Assembly (NCBI GenBank): GCA_013399695.1
Contig: VXAU01002312.1
Location: forward strand, 1 to 64,000
From: Formicarius rufipectus
Lineage: Eukaryota > Chordata > Aves > Passeriformes > Formicariidae
Direction of reading: 5' to 3'
Length of the DNA: 64,000 bases
The notes below the pieces were generated by a model. It was not told the DNA's origin, ran no database searches, and saw only the letters and a program-made list of their open reading frames with translations. Position 1 is the stretch's first letter, and each line of letters starts with the position of its first letter. The position numbers and the translations under genes are program-made. Positions 36,613-48,300 of this stretch are shown here, one piece after another.

Positions 36613-39600
36613 TGTTGTTCTGGTTTTTAGAAAGAGCCTGAGGTTGTGTCTTCCCTTATGAAATGTAGGCTGTTTGTAAGTTTGTGTTCTAAATAAAAGA
36701 AGTGACCATTGTTAGATAGAAACATTTTTCTCAAAAATTTAGTCAGCCCATTTTAAAGAACATTATAAAAGAAATAAAACTTTGAGACAAGTCTGACAAA
36801 AAATACTTTCACTTTGTTTCTTAATATTTTTCTTCTTTGGATTTAGCAATGCCTTAATTTCTACAGTTCTGCAGGCTTCACAGTGTTTTAATTTTCAGTA
36901 GAAAAAGGTATTAGAAAATGCTTTTAAGGAATATGTTTAAAATTAAAATAAATACAATTTTTTTTTCTTTTTCTGAATGTAACATAGTTACAGACAGCTA
37001 ATGACACTTCTCTAGAGAGCCTATGTAACATGTTTTGATTTCTCCTTTGCCTTAGCCTATTTGGATTTCAGTTTTTCCATTGTATAGTGTTGTTTCCACA
37101 AGAATAACATGTAGCTTATTAGGGAAATTGTCTTTATGCCTTACATGGCTGTGAGTGAGACAATAGAACAAGGAGGTTCACTGCCTCAACAGAAGATAGA
37201 AGTAATAACATTCTCTAGTTTGTATGGAGTGGTATACAGAAGTCTTGAAGAAGGCATCTAAATTGTGTTGCTGTAGGATGTGATAGATATATTAAAATGT
37301 ATATAGGAATTCCTATTAAATCATGTATCTCTAAAAATGGAATCTCCCAGCCTGGGAAATTGCATGGCTACTATATTGCTCTGTTCGGTCTTTATGTTTG
37401 TATTGTTGGGGGAAAATACACCTCTATATGTGTATTAATGTAGTTAAACCTCAATGTTGTAATTCTGAGGACTGAGTCACACTGAAGGTTCCTTGTTAAC
37501 GACACTTCATGGTGAATGACAGGTATGAATTGCTTCTGTCTGAACTGTAAATTGAGCACATCTATGAAAATTGCCACATAGAAGATGAATGAAATGTTCG
37601 CTTCTATTTTCCAGTAGTGATGCAAACAAGGATCAGAGTTTAATTTCAGGACAGCAAAAAAGAACATTTGGAGGGGAAATTTGAAATGCAGCACAATTCT
37701 ATACAGACAATGGAAAAATCTCTGTTGAAGGAAGGCAGTAGTCAGAAAGAGAGGTCAAAGAAGTGGGGTGTGACAAGGGATAAAAGATGGTTTCCAGGGG
37801 CTTGGAGGGATGAGAGAGGGGAAGATGGCACAGGCAGCACTAGGAAAAGTGTTCCTGGGCAAAATCCCAGTTTGGTTTGGAATTACTCCTTTAAGTTCAA
37901 TGCTACTTCAGACCTCTGTCATCTGAATAAGGAGCAGGAAAGCTCTCTCTCTGCACTCGAGCACTTGGCACGCCAGGCCACCCTGACTCCAGAAAAACTC
38001 CTGTTTTTCTTTTAACTCCTGTTAAAAGACTGAAATCATCAGGGAATTGTTGAACTTCTCACAGCTAAAAAAGGTTTCACTTGTGGTTTGAGTGCAATTT
38101 TGAGGTTACTTCTTTTAGCTAGAGGCTGCTCATACTCTAGAGCATCTCTAGAGAAGAGTGAGTTGTTGTGGACATACCTCTACTGAGCACTGTGAACCAA
38201 AATATAGCAAGCAGAAGACCTGTATCCTATTCTAACCTCTGTGTCTAATTTGCTTCTTAATTTTGACTAACTTATAAGTAACACCTCCAGAGCTTGGCTG
38301 GTTTCTATGTATGATATACAATAGCACCATTATAAAGCTTACTTCACAAAAGGTGGTACTCAGAGATATTATTGCATAGTGTGAGGTAGAGAGAAATTAG
38401 GTGGCTTTAAGTAATTGACATTTCTATCCAAAGGATTCATATGGGAGCTATTTATACTACTAATGTTGTGTAGGAGCTTCACATTATATGGTGGTTTAGA
38501 TTGATCTTTTTCTATATTTCTTTCCTTCAATTTTATTCTGTTGTTAAAATCTTGACAGGTTATCAGTAGACTTCTTAGATTTCTATAATGAATAACTGTG
38601 ATATACAAGCATGGAAAGGCCCATTAAAAAAAAAGAAAAGGCAACAAAATCTAAATCTTCTATCATGCATTATTTGATATACATATTTTAAACAAAAGCC
38701 TGGATACAGAGCCTGTTCCTTTTGCAGAGGGATTTTCACTCTTATTTTAAGGATGGAAAAGTTAGTATAAGTTAGTTAAAGTGTTAGCTCACTTTGAGCT
38801 AACAATTGCACCTAGCTGAAATGTATTTTTAATAGTAATTAAAAAAAACTGTTATAAAAGTACCAGGAATAAAATAGCAGGGGGTTGTAGGATGACATTA
38901 ACACAATATGCTTTTCACATGGTTTGTAGGAACTGCCACTTTTAATCATAACCATACATCTTGAAATGTCTACTTGGTTCGAAATAATTTAGTGTTGCAA
39001 AATCAGTCATGAAAGCTCCTTGACCTGAAAGTTTGTCAGTTTAGAGAACGGAAAAACAGGCCTAGAAAACATAAGTGTATTGAAATGTTTTAGAATGTAG
39101 TAAATAAAGTGTGTTAAACTCGCTAGGGTGGATTCACAAATATGTCAAGTCTATTTGTAGAGCCCTGACTGAATGATTTATGCAGGACAGGTTTGAAACA
39201 CAACTTTTTGAGATTAAATTTCAGTGATTTATTAAATCAGTTCTCATTCAGTGAGAGTTTTGAAAATTTTTATGTATTCATATCTGGGCATTGTGAGGAG
39301 ATCTTTCATGTTCTGACATTTGCAGTAGTCACAGTGTATGCCTGCAGTATGAAAAAAAAAAGAAAGCTTACCTTGTACAACAAGGACTTCACAATCTCAT
39401 TTGCATAGATTTTAAAGATTCATTTTGTATTAAACATTTACTCTCCTTTAATAAAAATCATAGCCAGTAGTCATGGATCTCATCACTGTATGCTCTCTTA
39501 TTAAAATATCATCCCCACATGGTGCATAACATGGAATAAAACTAAAGCTGCCTAAAATCTAACTGTTTCAGGCTGACAGTCTGACTGCTCTTGAGCATGA

Positions 39601-41926
39601 GGATTTGCATTTCTTCACAGGTGGAAGATTCTCATTTCTCAAACTTAATTTCCCATTGAGTTTCAATGTCTCACAGGATCTGAGAGGAATGATGCGGTTG
39701 TCTGGACACTTTTCAGAGGGAAAAGATTGAACTGCCCTCAGGAGAGGAAGAATCTCCTAAGTTTCTAGAACTTCCTGTTAACTGGTCATAGATGGTAAAT
39801 TTATGCCGTTAAGGCATATAGGTGAACATCAGGCTCCAGCAGGGCAGAAGTTGGAAAGATGATAGTTCCTGGTATTACTAGTCCTATTTGATCACAACCC
39901 AAGGATTGACTTTGCTCTTCCCATAAATGCTTTTGGGTCTAATATTCTGCAGTGGCAGTCCAGCCTGTGTAATATTAAAGATGTGGCTCCTTTTGTCTAT
40001 TGACAGCACAGGAAAAATTTTCTTGTTGCCAGATAGACTTGGGAATAATTCAAAATAAGGATGTTCTTAGCACAAGGAATACTTCTGGCTTCAGCTTCTA
40101 ATCAAGGCTTGAATTTAGGTGTTGTTTGCAAGTTGCTTGCATTCACACTTTCATGTATGTTGCTAGGTTTAACCTGAATAATAATACGGCTTCCAGCACC
40201 AATTTCTCTCTCATGTTTTTGTCCCTGCACTCTTTTTGGGAAACTCATTCATTTGCCCTTATTCTCATTCTTAAGTGTATAAGTGGCTTTATTAAGGTTT
40301 CATATTTCAGCATGGGAGATCTGGAGCACTTAGAATTTGTGCCATCACTATTTTTGACTAATCTCTTTAATAGTCCTGCCTTCAGTTCAGCATCTGCTCT
40401 CAAGGCTTGGAAGGAGACAGTGCTTGGCACTGCATTTGAAATACACAGGGTAAAAAAGGTACAAATAATCTGTCATAGCTTGGATGCTATTTTTATTTTT
40501 TAATATTATGGGGTAAAAAATGGCTGCTCCACTGCATTTACATGTAACCAAGTTTGACAATGTACACAAGAAAAGGACAGTTTAAAACTTGTATGATTTA
40601 GTTAACTTTCTCCAGCCTCATCATTTATAATTTCACTATAATTTTTAAATATTTCATTGCATCTTGATAATAAGCTTAAAATTAAGCTTGACATGAAATG
40701 CATAACCTGTATTATTAATATCCCATTATTTTATGGTTATACAAGAGCAGATTTGAATTGTCACTTTAAATCAGACCATAAGTCAAAGCAAAGACCTTAA
40801 CAGACCGCTAGATCTGTATCTTCACTGAATTAGACAGTAATTTGGCAGTCTCTTCTGCTAAATGTAGTGAAATAGCTAGTTAGTGTGATATGCCCAGGCA
40901 AATATGTTGTGTTGCATTGATGGAGATAATTCCCTCTGGCAATTGCACTGGCAGTTGAGTTGATTCTTCCTGATACAGTGATTCAGTGTGTTCTTAGTGT
41001 TGAAGAAGGAAAATGTGTTTTAGAGCCTCCTAATATGAATTCTAGGAATTTAGCTGAATATCACTTGTGTTACCCAAGAGAGCCTTGCCATACTCCTAAA
41101 ATATTTGTTCTTTGTAGTCCATTAAAATATCTTTGCTGTGGAATGTATCCAGTTTAAATTGTATGCTACTGGTGAGAATTCTTAGTATTCAGAAAGAGTT
41201 CCCTGTACTTGAGAGGGAATAGACCCTACACCTAATAAGTACACTTAAGTTCCTTTATCTAGCACTGGTGTCTTTGACAACCATATCTTTTTTTTTCTAG
41301 ATGTCTTACCATCTGCACTTCTATACATCCATAAAGTAGCTACATGTGTTGAGAAGCTGAGCATGCTCACTACCAAAAAGGGATACCTGGAGTGCTCACA
41401 TGAAGTCCATACAAGTGGGGCTTGCCCATCTCATAATATAGACTCGCTCCTGACTCTGTATCTCCAGGACTTGAAAGACTAAGGGACTGTAATATCTTGT
41501 AAATGTCCTTATTTTTTATTTGAAGTATTTGATTTAAATCTCTATTTTGATAGTGTCTTCCAAGGAGAAAAAGTAATTTTCATAAAAATGCATTTATAAA
41601 TGCAGTGATTAATACCTTAATGTAGGTATGAATGTATAGCCTGACTTGTTTTGTGGTTTACTGAAGAGAAATGAAATTTTTAGATAGTCAAATGTGCTTG
41701 GACTGGAAATGTTTGGGATCCATTTCAGATACTATTAAATAGAATAAATATAAAATCCCATTGCTGATCTTGTATGTTCTGCTCAAAAGAAGCTATCTTT
41801 AGCAGGACAATATCACTTTTCTACCTCCTTTAGTTGCTGTCCATGTGTGACAAAAAGCCCCTCTAGGTACTGAAAGGTGAAGATGAAATTGCTCTGTGTA
41901 AATGTCACATATTTCTGACTTTTCAT
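36613..41926. other. Gene-free stretch
   Basis: AT-rich, no recognisable gene. It contains a short perfect palindrome at 38.78 kb and an A/G-rich patch near 37.67-37.85 kb. Frames up to 125 codons (for example around 40.1-40.5 kb) have no family resemblance. Confidence 0.65.
38782..38804. repeat. Perfect 10-bp palindrome with 3-bp centre
   Basis: TGTTAGCTCA and TGAGCTAACA are exact reverse complements separated by CTT. The inner part, AGCTCA-nnn-TGAGCT, has the geometry of a nuclear-receptor inverted repeat with three-base spacer (AGGTCA-nnn-TGACCT). Each half-site differs from that consensus by one base, symmetrically. Function is unproven. Confidence 0.5.
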
Positions 41927-41980
41927 GTTTGTTTGGGTTTTTTGTTTGTTTGTTTTTTGTTCTGTTTTTTTTTTTTTTTT
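41927..41980. repeat. (TTTG)n and T tract
   Basis: GTTTGTTTGGGTTTTTTGTT-type units end in a T16 run followed by GGGG. This is a decayed simple repeat. Confidence 0.85.
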
Positions 41981-43148
41981 GGGGAATTTTTTCATTGACC
42001 TAGAGGAAACTTTGTATTGTGTGTGTTCCTGTACTTCAGTTGCTGTTAAACATATGTTCAAAGCATATTTTAAATTGCATTTTAGAAGTATAGTTCTAAT
42101 AATAATATTGGAAAAGAGCAAGGTGATGGTAAGAAGAGCAAGCATTATAGAAGACACGTGTCCCTCCTGGGAATAAAGCAGCAGCTTTTACCTTGGAACT
42201 TGAATTTTATTGAAACCAAAGCTTACACTTCAAGAATTATTAATATGGGAATGAGGGTGACAAATCAATTCTTAAAGCAATCATATGTGGCATGAAGAAA
42301 GATCGTGCAGATAAACACACTGATTTCATGCTGTGTTTCTCTTGTTTCTTTTACAACTTTGTGCTTTCACTGAGTGCTACCTCATATCTCCCAAACATCA
42401 TTATCATTTCAATCTTGCTGTCAAACTAAGGGAACAAGTCAGGCAACAAATATCATTGAACTGCTGTCTGTTAAAAGGCAGAAGAGAAGCAGTGACATGC
42501 TTATGTTTTAGGCTCATCTTAAGCCGTTGACTGTGATCTTAGAGACTTTTTACTTTCTTGTAGTCAAAGTGCATACTTTAAACCTCTTCAGACATCCTTG
42601 ACTTCATTTACAGTGAAAATGCTCAGCTATGCTGATATTCTGTGGAACTCGGCACTTGCATTTCTAATTTGTCTGTTAAGGAGTGTCACCATTTCAGCTG
42701 CCACTGAAAAGTGGTTAGAAGTCTCTTGAGCAAAAGACAATTCTTGTCGGTCTTTCTCTGGGACAACCTCATTTTATAATTTCTATTTTCTGCAAAAGGA
42801 ATGTCTCTGCACCTTGATTCATGGTAGCAGTCTTCCTTAAAGTCACCACTTGATTTTTCAACAGAAAATGCACTATGGTGACATTGAGACACATATCCTC
42901 ATTTCACTGTTGAGGACTTCTCTGTCATGTGCCAGTGAGCTTCTTCATAAAACTCTATTAAAAAAGAAAGGGATAAGAGGAAAAAGGAACAAGTCCCTGA
43001 TCATGCATTTATTGCATTCATTTAACTTCAGTTTAAACACAGGATCTTGTAATCTCCTTAGGGATTATGCCTCTGTTTCCTTCCACAGATTAGTCAGGAT
43101 TATAAAAGAACTCATTTACAGCTGCTTTGATGCCAGAAAGCACTCTGA

Positions 43149-43169
43149 TTTTTTTTTTTTTTTTTTTTT
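43149..43169. repeat. T21 homopolymer
   Basis: Uninterrupted T run followed by GGGG. No matching retroposed sequence can be recognised on the minus strand next to it. Confidence 0.9.
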
Positions 43170-44405
43170 GGGGAAAATTTCTGTTTTTGTTAAATGTTTT
43201 TACATTTGGGACCTCCCTAAGATTTTGTCCAGGCTATCCACCTGTCTTTGAAATGCTGCCATTTTTGCAGTTCTGTGGCCCAGAGGAACAGAGGGAGATA
43301 CAGCTACAGAGGTTACCAGGAGCATCAGCACATGGGTCTCAAGAGTATAGGGAGGCCCTTTCAGGCTGACACTCCTGACAGGAAAAGCAGCATGTTCTTT
43401 GGGCTGATAGGATTGTTTTGAACTACTGAAAGGACACAATGTGAATTTTAATCTAGCTAGAGCTTTGCAGTGGATGAACTCCACTCCCTAAGAAATACTG
43501 ATTCATCTGATGCTACAGGAAAGATTGGGGGTGTACCAGGGATTGACCAGAGTAATATAGAGCCATATGATATCTAAGTTATATTTCTATAAGAGACTGT
43601 ACTGAGGCTTGTTTTTAACATATGGGTGCACTTGGAAGATGGCACTTCTTTGTGTAGGCATCTTTTTCATTATGCAGGCATTTAATTAACAGTGTTTCCA
43701 TAACTGTAAAAAATTAATGAAATCTTTTTTTCTTATGATTCTCTGACTTTTCTTTGATATTGTTGTCTAAGAAAACATAGACTTTCCTTTAATGGGAGGA
43801 TTTATGATGAGTTGCCTTCTCACATGGGCTTTTATAGGATTTCTCTATTTCTAATGAAGTTGTTAGTACCTGACCTCTCTTTCTGATCTCAGTCCTTCAA
43901 ATTCAGTTCAAAACAGTCATTGGACTCAACACTTATTGCGGGTGACAAATATGTAAGTGGGCACAAACAAGAAAACAGTATTGCAGTGGAAAACCAGACA
44001 AAATAACAAGAAAACTAGTGCAAATAGAATATTTTTTGTTGCATAATGCTGAAGGTTTGGCTGGGGAGAGGAGGAAAGTAGCAAGTCTACTTGCAAGTTG
44101 AATATGGCATTTTGTACAATATGGTAGAGTCAGCATTCCTAGGTGGATTCAGTATATTGTAGGGAATCTCTCTGGTGTGTTTCTTTCCTGTGAAATAGCA
44201 CTTACAAAAGTCACTATTTTGCTTCTGGTGTTGCCCTGGCTATTAAGTTAATTTAGTTTATTTATATGTGATTTATAGTGTGTTAAGGGATAACTAAATG
44301 ACCTAATGACTACTTGCAATTTAGCTGAACGCATAAATCTTACCTAAGCTTGGGATATTGTAAATATTTGTTCTTTTTTTAAAGGACCTGCTTGTTAAAC
44401 TGCAA

Positions 44406-44431
44406 ATATATATATATATTTTTTTTTTTTT
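44406..44431. repeat. (AT)n followed by T run
   Basis: About seven AT units lead directly into a T run of about 13. Simple sequence. Confidence 0.9.
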
Positions 44432-45298
44432 GAGTTGCTTTCCAGAGTATGTGTTTAGGTATTTTTTTTAGATTTTTTTAAATGCAATTGAAATCAAGTA
44501 CTCATATATTTTTGCAATGTTTGTTTTTGTTATCTTACAAATGTCATGGTAATCAGTAATAATCCAACAATTCTGGTAACCCTCAGCCTTTTCTTAACTG
44601 CAGGAATAAGAAATATGAACGATCGTATGTTAACAGCAGAGGAGGTTTTCATAAGCCTGTCTGTATATAATTTGTCAGTGTAGTAGAAAATCAAATTTAA
44701 TCTATGTATAATAAATTGAGCTGACATTTCCCAAACAAAGCTTGTTATTCACGAGTAGCAAAGCACTGGCTGTGGTAACGGCCTCAGTTCTGACTCATTG
44801 CAAAAGTGGCTCAGTGCCAATTGCCAATCTTCATTTGCAAAGAGCTCTCAGAACCTGTTTCTTTACTTGGAATCACCACTGATTTGGCCTCAGTATGTTA
44901 TGGGGTGGTTTCCTTCTCTCAGCAGAGTTAAAGTTTCTTCTGCCTTCAGGCACCACGGGAACACTTGTATGCAAAGTTAGTGTAGCTATGGGATTTTTTG
45001 GTAATTTTTCTTGTTCTCCCCACAAACCTCTGTAAGTTTCAGAACCAAATACCTAGTGGCTCCAGGGCCATGCTACATTGCATCCTTGTATCCAGATCTA
45101 CAGGGCCAGAGACCCACTGCTCTTTGAGCTAATGCCATATAGGGGAAAATGTGAATTGAAACATAAAGTTATCTTTGCTACATTATGCATCCAAACTGTA
45201 AAATGATTTGACTCTGCCATGAGTATATTAGCTAAAAGGTTGCCTTGGGGCTCAGCTACATGAATAGAAATGTCTTTTCCTCATTGTATTGTTATTGC

Positions 45299-45343
45299 TT
45301 TTTTTTTTGTTTTGTTTGTTTGTTTGTTGGTTTGTTTGTTTTT
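45299..45343. repeat. (TTTG)n simple repeat
   Basis: A T10 run, then GTTTTGTTTGTTTGTTTG and a second short GTTT series, followed by CCTGCAG. The pyrimidine tract plus CAG mimics a splice acceptor, but no exon-like sequence follows. Confidence 0.85.
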
Positions 45344-48300
45344 CCTGCAGAAAAGTTCTTAAAGACCAGTGTTTTCAAAAACTGATTTGTTTGCCTGTTA
45401 TTTCATTGTTCATCATAGACTAGCAGGCCCTTAAACTCTGGAAAAGTCAGTCTTAAATGCAAATTACAACACCTAAAATATTACCATAGTTGAAATGCAG
45501 GTTTTTAACTTTCTGGGGCTCAAAATTCAGACTCCAAACTGTTTCATGTGACTAGGAATGCTTCTGTATGTCAAATGGGTGTGAGATTTCATGGATGAAT
45601 TTTGTAGTAGTTTTGGAAATGCCCATAACTTTGCCATCTTGTGTAGGTACATCAAAGTCTTTTGGAAAGTCATATTAATTTTCACAGTGTTTCTGTCCTT
45701 CATCCATTGTGGTTTTTAGAAATGATAGTCCTAGCTAATCTTAACTAACTTTTTAGTACAAAACAATGTCATGATAGAAATTTGAAAACATATTCCAAAC
45801 CGAGGCAAACATAATTGTAAAAAGTAGCTCATTCATGCTACTTTTTTGGTCCATCTGGGATTTGGGAGAAACCTTCTGTGTGACATTTCTGATGGGCAAT
45901 ACTAACTTGGAATGACATGATATTGCATAATGAAACTTCTAATAGCTATGGTGAGTAATATTGACACTTTTAATTCCTTTTCATAATTCTAGACTTCCTA
46001 GAGATGGCACATGACTTTCTAAGATATATTTGTTCATAGGTACTATTTTCTTAACAGTTATTTATTCTACAAACTGAATAACAGATTAAAAGTAATATTT
46101 TTGGAATAACAGCAACACTCCTCATCCATCAGCAAACTGTTATTTTCACTCTCTGAATGAATGAGCATACCTTTTTATTATTTTACCTCTTCCACTTCCA
46201 GAGTCCTCACGGATGAAATACACATTCATGTCTGTCCTCTGACATGTTGCTTTGCTGGCCTTAAGGGCTTTGGTAAGGAATTTTGGGAATGAGTTCATCC
46301 TATAATGAATTGTCCCAAACATTATGCAAAATAATACCAGGTAAGTGAGATTTATTGGTCATAAAGCTTTCATTATCAAAGTAAACTTTTCTGTGAGTTG
46401 CTTCACTGCCTTGTGTGGATGGCTTATTATTTTTCCCCATGTGGGCTTTTGGAAATGTTTTCCACTTGATAAGTGAAGCACTGGCATGTACCAAGCCCAC
46501 TGTGCTATGTAATCTACTGCTACATGATTAACTGCAGTTTATTGCAAAAATACTTATCTTTACCAGTAGTACTAGCATGCATAAAAAGAAAAAAATATGC
46601 TGCTGTAAGTCTCTTTCTACAGGATTGAAATACTTTACTGACAAATGCTCCTTGTCTTTGATAACATTTTTGAAATCTGTCAAACCAGGTTTTAAGTTTT
46701 TTAGTGCTTATATCTACATCTTAAATGAAATCAAGGCAACCTCTAAACAAAACACCAGAAGAAAAACTTCTCACTCACTCTCTTTTTATTTCCCTCCCCC
46801 CCCTTCATAATGCAGTGAGTTTTTATTCAGATGTTTGGGCCCATTCTTGAAATTAATTTTTGAAATAGCATTCTCTGTAAATACTGCACTTGTCATGACA
46901 AGCCCTTGCCTCTGAGAAAGCTCATGCAAAAAAATGTAGAGACTCATTGAAATCCTAAGGGGAGAAAATTCAAAAGGGGTTGGGTACAATCATTGTCTCC
47001 ATTGTGCAATCACTGGTAATATGAATTCAAGTTAAAATTCAAATGAACACTTGCAGAAATGTTCACCAATCTCACACATTTTATATAAATATGAGATGTG
47101 TTATTTATATACATGATGTAAATAGCATCAGTTTCTTAGCTCCTTTAAAATGACTTGAAGAAATGAAGTAATCGCTTCAGCTGATGAGGCTTTGCAACAT
47201 GTAATTTACTATGGGTCCTATTACTTCTGAATTCATTGAGTTATGTTTGATGTATTACTGAAAATGTGACTCCATCTGAAATTCTTCTCACCTCTCAAAC
47301 AATAAGAACAGTCACAACAAAGAAAGTGGGAAAAGGAGAAAGGATGTCTGATAAAATAGCTAGAATATTCATCAAATAAGCACTGTGGTAAAGGAACATT
47401 TGGATAGGCTGAAGCTGTCCTTTCTTTATTATACTTCAGTCTCCTTATATTTTGAGTATTTGCCTTTGTTCTTCTGCAGTATGTTCCTAGAGATTTATAG
47501 GTTTTGTTTATTTGTTTAATTATTTTTGTTTGTTTGGGGTTTTTTTAAGGAGTTAATCTGTATGAAGAGTTATGACAGCTTTATTTTATTCTCCACACAG
47601 CTGTGGGATATCCACAGTGCAGATAAAGTCTAGATACATTCTGCCATATCAGCGAGTGCTAGGGGAAGGGGTAGGCTTGCACAGAGGGAGGTGAGCCTCT
47701 GCTGTTGCTTTTTCTCCTGGTGATTCAGAACAGAAGACTGATTTGTGTCCCTTCGAGTGATCTCCGTGGCAGTCAGTTTTGTTTCACTGAAAGGGTGTGT
47801 TAACCAAATAGTGATAAATACTTTCCTTTATGCCTCTTATCACTTTGTTGAACTGGGTCAGCAATATGAAGTTACTCCTTGGATAAGGGAATTAGGACAG
47901 TTATAAAGGATGAACTGGGATTTGTATCACTAAATAAGATGTGGTTAGTTTTCTAATCTTTGTATTAGGACTGTGGATTTTTGGCTGGGGAAATCCTTGT
48001 AGGATATAAAGATGGGTACTTCTTCGCCCCCTGCAGTTGGTGGCAAAGCATACAATAGCGCCCCTGATCTCAGGAGCAGCATGATTTCACTCACCAGAGT
48101 GCAAGTTACTTGCGGTTTTTACACTTATTTGTTTCTGCTTGTCTATTTTGTCACTATGATCCCTAATAGATACGAAGCTCCATCTTTTCCTCTCTGCTGT
48201 AATGTAATAAATAGGGAAACGCTGGCAGGTTTTGCGCTACTGTCACAATTTATTGCCTGCTGCTGTCATAAGCAACAGCAGCAAAACCTTTAAAGTAATA

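Larger units (their letters stand above)
41981..45298. other. Gene-free stretch
   Basis: No recognisable gene. It includes a T21 run at 43149-43169 and an (AT)n plus T-run at 44.4 kb. Frames of up to 133 codons near 42.85-43.25 kb run into the T21 homopolymer as polyphenylalanine, which argues against coding. Confidence 0.65.

Noticed and set aside
38960..38990. TTGGTTCGAAATA as a tRNA B box
   Set aside because: No A box at the right distance and no cloverleaf arms. No tRNA was found anywhere in the window.
42850..43251. 133-codon plus-strand frame
   Set aside because: Runs into a T21 homopolymer as polyphenylalanine, and has no family resemblance.
28406..48020. Exact 18-base match GATATAAAGATGGGTACT at 28406 and 48003
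   Set aside because: Flanks show no similarity at all. An isolated AT-rich match of this size is close to chance in a window this long.
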